Shown: positions 32,975 through 39,736 of the stretch, in pieces
Position numbering within the stretch: position 1 is the first letter of the stretch
Layout: every line of letters begins with the position of its first letter
Origin: Paraburkholderia graminis C4D1M
GTDB taxonomy: Bacteria; Pseudomonadota; Gammaproteobacteria; Burkholderiales; Burkholderiaceae
Assembly (NCBI RefSeq): GCF_000172415.1
Contig: NZ_ABLD01000034.1
Span: 1 to 46,907 of the forward strand
Length of the DNA stretch: 46,907 nt
Reading direction: 5' to 3'
Notes under the pieces: model-generated
Seen by the model: the letters and a program-made list of their open reading frames with translations, nothing else
What the model was told of the DNA's origin: nothing
Databases searched by the model: none
Translations under genes and position numbers: made by a program

Positions 32975-34225
32975 ATGGCAACGCGCAAAAAGGAAGCGAC
33001 ATCATTCGATACGGGAGTCCGGCAATCGAACGCTGTCGTTCTCTCCGTCGCACAAGGTTTATATACAGCCGCAGTGGCCATCGACCTGACCTTAACCGGA
33101 TTGACCGGTTATCAACTCGCGCCCGACAAATCGCTCGCTACGCTGCCATTTGCGCTTATTACGGTTGCGAGCGCGATTGCGACGCTGTTCGCGTCGTTGC
33201 TGATGCAAAAAATCGGCCGACGGCGAGGATTCGTGATCGGCGCGGCCACGGGAGCGTTAGGTGGGCTGGTTTCCGTCTGGGCGATCTTGCAGAACGATTT
33301 TTGGTGGTTTTGCCTAGGAACCGCGGCAGTCGGAATATTTCAGGCGTTTGCCCAGTACTACCGGCTCGCCGCGGCCGACTCCGTGGCGCCTCAACAGAAG
33401 GCAAAAGCCATTTCGATGGTTCTGGCTGGCGGCGTTATCGCTGCAATACTCGGTCCGGCGCTGGCGGCGTGGAGCAAGAATCTGTTTCCGACGCTTTTTG
33501 CCGGTTCGTACCTGATGGTATTTCTTCTTGGTGTCGGTTCAATACTGGTGCTGGTGTTTGGATTCCGTGATGTCGAAGCCGAAATAATTCCGGCCGATGA
33601 GGCAGCGGTTGCCCGGAGCCTGACGACTGTTTTTCGACAGCCGATTTCTCTCGCCGCACTTGCGAACAATGTCATCGGAGGGGTTGTCATGATGTTCGTG
33701 ATGACGGCGGCGCCCCTGGCTGCTGTCGCCAACCATCATTCGATCGATGATGGCGCGAACATTATTCAGTGGCACCTCGTGGGTATGTTTGCGCCGTCAT
33801 TCGTTGCAGGTCACCTGATCAAGCGATATGGCATGCCGTCCGTACTTTTCGCCGGAATGCTTCTGAGTGCTGCGTGCACTTTTATTGCCTCCGCGTCATC
33901 CAGTCTTCCAGCATTCTACGTCGCGTTGCTTTGCCTCGGGATCGGCTGGAATTTCATGTTTGTCGGCGGTACCGCTCTGTTAGCTTCCTCGCACACTCCA
34001 GCCGAGCGCGCGAAGGTGCAGGGCGTCGCGGAACTTGTCCGAAACATCTTTACTGCAGCGGCGTCGCTTGTTGCAGGTCCGATCCTGGAGCGCTTCGGAT
34101 GGGTCAACCTCAATTTGGTGAATGTGCCTTTGCTGGTTGTCGCAGCGGCTCTAACGGTTTTCTGGATGAGAACAGAGCGCAGTTCAGAACGAGTCGTAAG
34201 CGATTCCCCAGCTGCGTCTCGTTGA
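32975..34225 (+). CDS. Major facilitator superfamily transporter
   Basis: The 416-residue protein has about twelve membrane helices in two halves. The A-like motif between helices 2 and 3 reads LLMQKIGRRRGFVIGAATGA, a clear MFS signature; the second-half counterpart is LIKRYGMPSVLFAG. Charged residues are sparse in the helices. The group containing LIKRYG and ASSHTPAERAKVQG is seen in predicted bacterial exporters annotated only as MFS permeases; the substrate is unknown. It is a lone gene with its own promoter and follows the SDR terminator; no regulator is directly linked. Confidence 0.88.
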   Translation: MATRKKEATSFDTGVRQSNAVVLSVAQGLYTAAVAIDLTLTGLTGYQLAPDKSLATLPFALITVASAIATLFASLLMQKIGRRRGFVIGAATGALGGLVSVWAILQNDFWWFCLGTAAVGIFQAFAQYYRLAAADSVAPQQKAKAISMVLAGGVIAAILGPALAAWSKNLFPTLFAGSYLMVFLLGVGSILVLVFGFRDVEAEIIPADEAAVARSLTTVFRQPISLAALANNVIGGVVMMFVMTAAPLAAVANHHSIDDGANIIQWHLVGMFAPSFVAGHLIKRYGMPSVLFAGMLLSAACTFIASASSSLPAFYVALLCLGIGWNFMFVGGTALLASSHTPAERAKVQGVAELVRNIFTAAASLVAGPILERFGWVNLNLVNVPLLVVAAALTVFWMRTERSSERVVSDSPAASR

Positions 34226-34918
34226 GCACTGGCCAAGCTCACCGAGTGAGTTTAAGTGCGTTGAGCACCATGCGTTCGCGTGACAGATCCGCTCAGGCGG
34301 AGACTGACTTTATTGCGGCTGGATCAGGTGGTTACGTTGTACGCTTCGATGAAACGCATAGCGTGCGCGCGCAGCGCGGCTGCGAGACAAGATGAAGTCG
34401 CACAAGGCGACACTCTGCAACGAGCACGACATCCCAAGTCTGCTTGCAGGTTCGACACAGTTACGATCGAACTGCCGTGTCTCATCGATGGCACGCGCGA
34501 GTTAACTGTGGCTCTCCTCGAGAGCCTGCGCAACGGTATCTGTCAGTCTGCGAGACATTTGTTGTTTGCCCTAAGGACTCGAAGCGCTGTTCGTTCACTT
34601 CAGGGGCAAGCACGTCAACCTGCAACTGCTGACCTCTTCATAATTATCGTCACGAAAAAAAGCGCACGATTGAGTCGTGCGCCGTGACAAAGAAGGGCAG
34701 GGTAGGAGGATTGCGCCTTCATGTAGTCAAATGTAGACGTGATTTCCCAAGCATCACAGAACTGTCTTCTCCTGACTTCAGACAATCCAGACTGCAAATT
34801 TATCAAATTAGCGGCAGGTGATATAGCGCTGCGTTCGAAAACACATTCCAAACAAAACGAACAATGAGCGCAATTTCGCGCGTTTCATTGCGAGATTTCA
34901 TGAGAACTGTTCGCCGGT
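34226..34918. other. 693-base intergenic stretch with no convincing gene
   Basis: Frames on both strands (34280-34687 plus, 34324-34533 minus) are low in recognisable sequence and contradictory; this may be a decayed gene, but I cannot identify it. The right part, 34655-34682, holds a minus-strand terminator for the oxidoreductase gene, leaving a 240-base 3' untranslated region. It also contains the short palindromic stretch GCGCAATTTCGCGC at about 34867-34880. Confidence 0.35.
34655..34682 (-). terminator. Rho-independent terminator of the oxidoreductase transcript
   Basis: On the minus strand GCGCACGA pairs with TCGTGCGC around a 5-base loop and is followed by seven T. It lies about 240 bases after the stop of the minus-strand oxidoreductase gene. 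Confidence 0.8.
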
Positions 34919-35698
34919 CTATCCCTGATGGATAGAAAAGCCGACGGCATCGGGCGATTCGAGATCAGGCCGCAGTTGCATGGTCGGGATAAGATAGTCA
35001 CCAAAGTTCTGTCGACGATACGGGATTGGGGAAATTGTTTCGATCGTTTGCATTCGTTCCCGTAGTTGCGTCTCCAGCGTGCTGAAACCGGCTTCGTCAA
35101 GGCGGTCGGTCTTGTAAGCTACAAACGACGGAAGTACGGTGTAGCCGGGGTAGAACAGGATACCGTGATTGATCGGAAAGAGCAGATCGTCGATCGGGCC
35201 ATTGATGCCGCGTCGAGAATAATGTTCTTCCCAGCCGCCTGCGGTCACAACGAGCATCGCGCGCTTTCCCTCAAATCTTCCTTCGCCATAACGATCGCCC
35301 CAACGTTTGTCGCTGTGATCCCCGATTCCGTGTGCAAAGCCGCAGGAATACACCCGATCGACCCAGCCTTTGAGGATCGCCGGCATCGTGAACCACCAGA
35401 GCGGGAATTGCAGAATCAAGGTGTCTGCCCAAAGAAGTTTCTCCTGCTCAGCCCGGACATCTTTTGTTAGCGCATTCGCGTTGAATCCCACTTTCGAGGC
35501 ATTCGAAACATGCAATCGTGTTTGTTCGTCTAGCAGGGGGAAATCAGTCCGACTTATTTCGGATTTCCACTTCATGGCGTAAAGATCGGATACTTGTACC
35601 TCGTGACCTTGCGCCTCGAGTTCGTGAACGGCGACATCACGCAGCGCACTATTCAAGGAGCGCGGTTCTGGGTGTGCATAAACGATAAGGACTTTCAT
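34919..35698 (-). CDS. Flavodoxin-fold NAD(P)H oxidoreductase
   Basis: This 259-residue protein belongs to the NAD(P)H dehydrogenase (quinone) family, flavodoxin-like fold. It has the FMN/FAD phosphate region KVLIVYAHPEPRSLNSAL, the LILQFPLWWFTMPAILKGWVDRV core, and TAGGWEEHYSRRGINGP around the active site, all common to MdaB/NQO1 relatives. It probably reduces quinones or other electrophiles by two electrons. It is divergent from a LysR gene and has its own terminator, the common layout of a regulator and its target: a redox stress or quinone response is plausible (inference). Confidence 0.88.
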   Translation of the reverse strand: MKVLIVYAHPEPRSLNSALRDVAVHELEAQGHEVQVSDLYAMKWKSEISRTDFPLLDEQTRLHVSNASKVGFNANALTKDVRAEQEKLLWADTLILQFPLWWFTMPAILKGWVDRVYSCGFAHGIGDHSDKRWGDRYGEGRFEGKRAMLVVTAGGWEEHYSRRGINGPIDDLLFPINHGILFYPGYTVLPSFVAYKTDRLDEAGFSTLETQLRERMQTIETISPIPYRRQNFGDYLIPTMQLRPDLESPDAVGFSIHQG

Positions 35699-35782
35699 CT
35701 TTCAGCGCTTCGGTAGAAAACACGAAGACTAATGGATGAGCCAGTATACTTGAAATGAATTTCTGATATGCCTGGTATAGTC

Positions 35783-36697
35783 ATGGACAATTTGCGAAAT
35801 CTCGATCTCAATCTGCTTCGCACGCTTGCAGTTCTGCTATCTGAACTCAACGTTACCCGCGCCGCGGAGCGCCTGCATCTGTCCCAGCCATCGGTCAGTG
35901 TTCAGTTGGCCAGGTTGAGAGAAATATTGAAGGATCCACTGCTGTTGCCCGGGCCACGGGGCATGCAGCCGACGGCACGGGCGCAATCTTTGCGTGAGCC
36001 GCTTGCCAAAGCACTTCTGGCTCTTTCTGAAGTTTTAGCTCCGATCCAGGCTTTCGATCCTTCAACGGCCCGTGTGACCTGGAAGATCGCTGCGACTGAC
36101 TATAGCGAGTCAACAGTCTTGATCCCCGCACTCCCTGGTCTGCGCCGCCTGGCGCCTGATAGTCGGCTGGCCGTTGTCCAGCTCGCGCCTCGCTCAATTG
36201 GACGGCAGTGCGAACGTGGAGAGATTGATCTGGCATTCCATAGTGCTGACGAGGCTCCCAGTGGATTGAGGCATCGATCGTTGTTCATGGAGAAGTACGT
36301 GCTAGTCGGCAGGCGCGGTCATCCACGGTTCAACAGGAAGATGTCGTTGACGCAGTTCTGCAAGCTGGACCATGTGATTGTGTCGCCCGACGGAGGCGGT
36401 TTTTCAGGTGTCACCGATGCAGCGTTGGCCGAGGCTGAATTGCAGAGGCGGGTCGTGCTTTCCGTTCCACACTTCACGTTCGTCAGAGAAGTGTTGCTGA
36501 GTACGGATCTCGTGGCGATGCTTCCCGCCCGATTGGTGAGAGGCATGCCTGGCTTACAGTCGGTGGCGCCGCCGGTCGACATGCCGGGATTTGAGATGGT
36601 GATGTTGTGGCATGAACGCTCACATCTCGATCCTTCGCATCAGTGGTTACGCGATGTCATTGTATCGACGATTAATCCTGTGGGGCCGCGAACGTAA
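35783..36697 (+). CDS. LysR-family regulator, divergent from the oxidoreductase
   Basis: The N-terminal helix-turn-helix reads LDLNLLRTLAVLLSELNVTR, AAERLHLSQPSVSVQLARLR, LLLPGPRGMQPTARAQSL. The effector domain follows, with VGRRGHPRF and PHFTFVREVLLSTDLVAMLP, which resembles the NodD/PcpR/LinR side of the family. I use the ATG at 35783 because the protein then starts MDNLRNLD; an in-frame ATG at 35768 adds five residues and neither has a clear ribosome site. The gene is back to back with the NAD(P)H oxidoreductase (about 85 bases apart), so it probably controls it and itself. Confidence 0.9.
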   Translation: MDNLRNLDLNLLRTLAVLLSELNVTRAAERLHLSQPSVSVQLARLREILKDPLLLPGPRGMQPTARAQSLREPLAKALLALSEVLAPIQAFDPSTARVTWKIAATDYSESTVLIPALPGLRRLAPDSRLAVVQLAPRSIGRQCERGEIDLAFHSADEAPSGLRHRSLFMEKYVLVGRRGHPRFNRKMSLTQFCKLDHVIVSPDGGGFSGVTDAALAEAELQRRVVLSVPHFTFVREVLLSTDLVAMLPARLVRGMPGLQSVAPPVDMPGFEMVMLWHERSHLDPSHQWLRDVIVSTINPVGPRT

Positions 36698-36795
36698 TCG
36701 CAATTTCTCAGGCATTTGTCTTAGTTGTCATAGTGGCAGCAAACAATCAGTCTTTGTCGTTTCTGCCAATCTCGTTGAGCGCGAAAAAGTTTTAT

Positions 36796-36811
36796 GATGA
36801 AGATCTTCATC
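36796..36811. promoter_or_regulatory. Perfect 16-bp palindrome upstream of the DJ-1/PfpI gene
   Basis: GATGAAGATCTTCATC is a perfect palindrome centred 35 bases before the ATG of the DJ-1/PfpI gene. It is likely to overlap the promoter and could be an operator for a dimeric regulator such as the nearby LysR, or a non-LysR protein; which one is unknown. Confidence 0.5.
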
Positions 36812-36838
36812 CCATACGAAATCGTTGCGACCTAGAAT

Positions 36839-37543
36839 ATGACAAGCAAAATCGAAGACCGTCCTTTGCAAATTGGCATGCTGCTGTTCCCGGGCTTCAC
36901 CCTCCAGGATCTGGCTGGCCCGCAGACCGCGTTCGGCCTGCACAGTAAAACGCATCTGATCTGGAAGACGTTAGAGCCCGTTCCGACGGACATGGGTGTC
37001 ACGATGAATCCGACGATTACACTGGATGAAGTGCCAGATAATCTGGATGTGCTGTTCGTGCCCGGTGGCGGAGGCACGCCTGAGATCATGAAGGACCAGG
37101 AAATCCTCGACTTTCTTGCTCGCGCCGGGGCAACCGCCAGGTACGTGACCGCCGTTTGCACGGGTTCCGTGATCCTCGCGATGGCTGGGCTGCTCGAAGG
37201 CTATCGTGCGGCCACTTACTGGCCGTTCTACGAACCGTTGATCGCCTTGGGAATCGAGCCGAGCTACGACCGTGTTTGCGTCGACGGGAATCGCATCACA
37301 GGCGGCGGCGTCACGGCCGGCATCGACTTTGCTCTCCAGGTCATCGCGGAACTAAAAGGGCGCGACGCAGCTGAGTTCACCCAGCTGGTGCTCGAGTACG
37401 ACCCGCAGCCCACGATGAACTCAGGCCATCCGCGCAGTGCCAGACAGGAAATCATTGATCAGATCACAGGCTTGTGGGGGCGAACCGAGGAAGCGGTCAG
37501 AGTGGCGAACGCGCATATGGCGCGCCGCGCCATATCTGCTTGA
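36839..37543 (+). CDS. DJ-1/PfpI-family protein (isonitrile hydratase-like)
   Basis: The 234-residue protein contains the DJ-1 fold: QIGMLLFPGFTLQDLAGPQT, the DVLFVPGGGGTPEIM strand, and the nucleophile elbow AVCTGSVILA, with Cys as the nucleophile in this family. A YDRVCVDGNRITGGGVTAGI segment, then FALQVIAELKG, matches isonitrile hydratase (InhA) relatives. These enzymes hydrate isonitriles to N-formamides, but the substrate here is unknown. There is no C-terminal AraC domain. The gene is 140 bases after the lysR gene in the same direction and has its own palindromic promoter element. Confidence 0.85.
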   Translation: MTSKIEDRPLQIGMLLFPGFTLQDLAGPQTAFGLHSKTHLIWKTLEPVPTDMGVTMNPTITLDEVPDNLDVLFVPGGGGTPEIMKDQEILDFLARAGATARYVTAVCTGSVILAMAGLLEGYRAATYWPFYEPLIALGIEPSYDRVCVDGNRITGGGVTAGIDFALQVIAELKGRDAAEFTQLVLEYDPQPTMNSGHPRSARQEIIDQITGLWGRTEEAVRVANAHMARRAISA

Positions 37544-37608
37544 TCATCAGCGAAGCGATCTTTCATCGTTGGCGCTGAATGCTATTGGCGTGGCTTCGAC
37601 ATTGACTG

Positions 37609-38289
37609 CTAGGAACGCTCCGGCCCAGAAGCCTCGTTCCTTTCCAGCACGTTGAGTGCAGCATTGATCTCGCGCTCAAGTGTTTGGACTTCGTCATGAT
37701 GGTCGGCATGATGTTCGGATTGCGCAATCAATCGAAGCAAATCGAGGGCGTTGCGTCTGTCGAGTTCGCTCATCCCGTGCTTGACGGAAAGTCTAACCAG
37801 ATCCAAAGCCAACTGCGTGTTTCCGTTATGTAGTGCGATATCCGCTGCCGAGATTGCCATTTCGATTGGCTCGGATGAAAAACGGGCAATCGGAATGGAA
37901 CTGTTATCTCCTGACGCAGGCTTATATATCAGATCCGGATAAAACCCGCTGTACAGAGCGGGCATATTCGGCTGCAGTTCCATGGACTCATTCTTTTGTG
38001 GTTGCGCTCGCCCTATTGCTGCACGACTTTGAATCATATCTTTGTCTGGGGAGGATTCATTCGTGGCTTTCGTGGCGAGAATGTTAGACGTCTCGTAGTC
38101 GCGGAAGAATTGTTCAGTCTTACGTCGATCCAGCCCGGCTTCGCGTTTCAATGCATCAAGCCCGCAGCGGATAAAGAGACGTATTACCGCAGCCTCCGGT
38201 TGATTCAATTCAAAGGCGAGTTGGCGCAAGCTTTCATCCATGTCCGGGGGGACAGGTACAGAGCGAAGGACGAACGGTCGATCAACCAT
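37609..38289 (-). CDS. Hypothetical protein, 226 residues
   Basis: I do not recognise the family. The N-terminal 55 residues (PPDMDESLRQLAFELNQPEA, AAVIRLFIRCGLDALKRE) form an amphipathic helix pair similar in shape to ribbon-helix-helix or antitoxin starts. The middle (about 60-125) is low in order. The last part contains PIEMAISAADIALHNGNTQL followed by ALDLVRLSVKHGMSELDRRN, a helix-rich region. A role in regulation is possible. It is convergent with the DJ-1/PfpI gene. The ATG at 38289 is preceded by GAGATAAAAG. Confidence 0.55.
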   Translation of the reverse strand: MVDRPFVLRSVPVPPDMDESLRQLAFELNQPEAAVIRLFIRCGLDALKREAGLDRRKTEQFFRDYETSNILATKATNESSPDKDMIQSRAAIGRAQPQKNESMELQPNMPALYSGFYPDLIYKPASGDNSSIPIARFSSEPIEMAISAADIALHNGNTQLALDLVRLSVKHGMSELDRRNALDLLRLIAQSEHHADHHDEVQTLEREINAALNVLERNEASGPERS

Positions 38290-38587
38290 CTTTTATCTCA
38301 TTCTTACGGTGGGAAGCGATACATTCATGCGTATAGGCGGCTCGGACCGAGGGTCTGTAACTTCATGATCCGGAGCACGATAACCAGGTATTGAGCAGTT
38401 CCTGATTCCCGCAGCCAGGAGTTAGACGGAGCGTGGTGTTGCCGGCGTACATCGATTTCCGGCGTGGGAGAGTAGCTGACGTTGCGTTATGCCCGGCGGC
38501 AAGAAATTGATGGCAGTGCCTATTCAAGCGGACTTTTCACCCTACTCAACTTGGCTCCATGATCTGGAGATACGGGCAGCGTGGTTC
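38290..38587. other. Intergenic, nothing identified
   Basis: About 300 bases between two minus-strand genes. Frames found here lack any family match; presumably it holds the promoter of the 226-residue gene. Confidence 0.3.
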
Positions 38588-38773
38588 TCAACGCACAACG
38601 ACTTCCGGCAGGCGGCAAACCGGGCAATAACAATGGCTGATAAACGTTCCGGCATCACGTAGGGTTGCCCCGGGAAGGCAATTTCCAGCTGCAACGTAAA
38701 TATTCCCGCACTGCGAGCAGGTAACTCGTTCGTCTTCGATCAGGTATCGTGGTTCAACTGGATGTTCTGACAT
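38588..38773 (-). CDS. Small zinc-ribbon protein
   Basis: This 61-residue protein has two Cys pairs, CSQCG and CYCPVC, spaced as in a rubredoxin-like or zinc-ribbon fold, with no other clear motif. The start ATG at 38773 follows GGGAGGTAGTC, an excellent ribosome site, which is why I chose it over the longer frame opening at 38833. I do not recognise the family. It is a monocistronic minus-strand gene about 90 bases from the Lrp terminator. Function unknown; metal binding is likely from the Cys pattern. Confidence 0.65.
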   Translation of the reverse strand: MSEHPVEPRYLIEDERVTCSQCGNIYVAAGNCLPGATLRDAGTFISHCYCPVCRLPEVVVR

Positions 38774-38854
38774 GACTACCTCCCCGTACTTGCTGCAGGG
38801 CTGTTCCGGGTTTGCCCATTTCAGTGCGTACAAGGTCGAAAGGGTTCATTTGCA

Positions 38855-38879
38855 AAAAAAGCCTGCGATTCGCGCAGGC
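38855..38879 (-). terminator. Rho-independent terminator of the Lrp-type gene
   Basis: On the minus strand GCCTGCG pairs with CGCAGGC across a 5-base loop, followed by seven T (complement of 38854-38860). It lies about 180 bases beyond the stop of the Lrp-type regulator. Confidence 0.8.
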
Positions 38880-39056
38880 TGTGCTCAAAGAACTCAGAGA
38901 GGTCCGGCTCGTGCACGCGCTATCGGATAGCACGGATGCTAATCTGATGGATCATTTGAAGCAAGCCTAAGCGACCGATTTTTCACACGCAGGCGTATGA
39001 GTGTGAACTCAACGATCGATAGCAATTGCATTTGCTGCTTCGGAGAACTGCAAGGT

Positions 39057-39584
39057 CTACGTCCATTCGGTCACAGTGCCATCGGGATCAGGTAGCGTCA
39101 ATCCCGAGGTCGGCAGCGGCAGCGCGGTCTTGTATTGCACCTGCTTGAGTGCAAGGCTGGAGCGAATGTTGGAGATTCCGGGGATCTTCGTCAAATGGTC
39201 GACGATGAAGCGCTCCAGCGTTTGCATGTCTGGCATCACAACCCGCAGCAGATAGTCCGCGTCCCCTGTCATCAGATAGCACTCCATGACCTCGGGACGT
39301 TCGGCAATCGCCTGCTCGAAACGCGACAGGGCGTGTTCAACCTGCTTCTCGAGCCTCACCTGGATGAACACATTGATTCGTAGCCCGAGCAGTTCCGGAT
39401 TCAGCAGGGTGACGTGCTGTTTGAACAGGCCGAGTTTTTCTAGCGCGCGCACCCGATTGAAGCATGGCGTTGTCGAGAGATTGACTGCGCGCGCGAGGTC
39501 TGCGTTCGTAATGCGCGCATCCTGCTGCAGTTGCCTGAGAATGCCAATGTCGATTCGGTCTAGCCGCTTGGGCTGGTCGGTCAT
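39057..39584 (-). CDS. Lrp/AsnC-family regulator
   Basis: This 175-residue protein has the AsnC-type helix-turn-helix at about residues 8-60 (LDRIDIGILRQLQQDARITN, NADLARAVNLSTTPCFNRVR) and the RAM ligand-binding domain (ERPEVMECYLMTGDADYLLR). I use the ATG at 39584 because the frame runs on upstream to 39965 without any family sequence. The gene is divergent from aceE with 152 bases between starts, so it very likely regulates the pyruvate dehydrogenase cluster, sensing an amino acid or related acid. Its end is marked by a good terminator. Confidence 0.9.
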   Translation of the reverse strand: MTDQPKRLDRIDIGILRQLQQDARITNADLARAVNLSTTPCFNRVRALEKLGLFKQHVTLLNPELLGLRINVFIQVRLEKQVEHALSRFEQAIAERPEVMECYLMTGDADYLLRVVMPDMQTLERFIVDHLTKIPGISNIRSSLALKQVQYKTALPLPTSGLTLPDPDGTVTEWT

Positions 39585-39736
39585 AGATGAAATCTTCCGT
39601 AGCAACGCTGAAATTTGGAAAAAATAGCCTATCGCATCTCGTGGATAGACGCAATTCAGATGCTTATTTTGCAGCCAAATCGTTACCATCGGTGAACGTG
39701 ACCTTGAATCGAAAGCACCTTTCCCGGAGCAGTGCG
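39585..39736. promoter_or_regulatory. Divergent promoter region between the Lrp gene and aceE
   Basis: These 152 bases separate the two starts and must contain both promoters and the Lrp binding sites. The AT-rich run TTTGGAAAAAATAG (39613-39626) is a good candidate for Lrp-type binding. A frame opening at 39587 extends aceE in phase to the Lrp start but lacks family sequence. Confidence 0.5.

Noticed and set aside
33769..34395. Plus-strand frame overlapping the MFS gene end
   Set aside because: Lies within the MFS gene in another frame; composition rich in Arg, Cys and Ser, typical of shadows.
39587..39736. Longer aceE start
   Set aside because: The upstream extension overlaps the Lrp promoter and adds residues unlike other AceE proteins.
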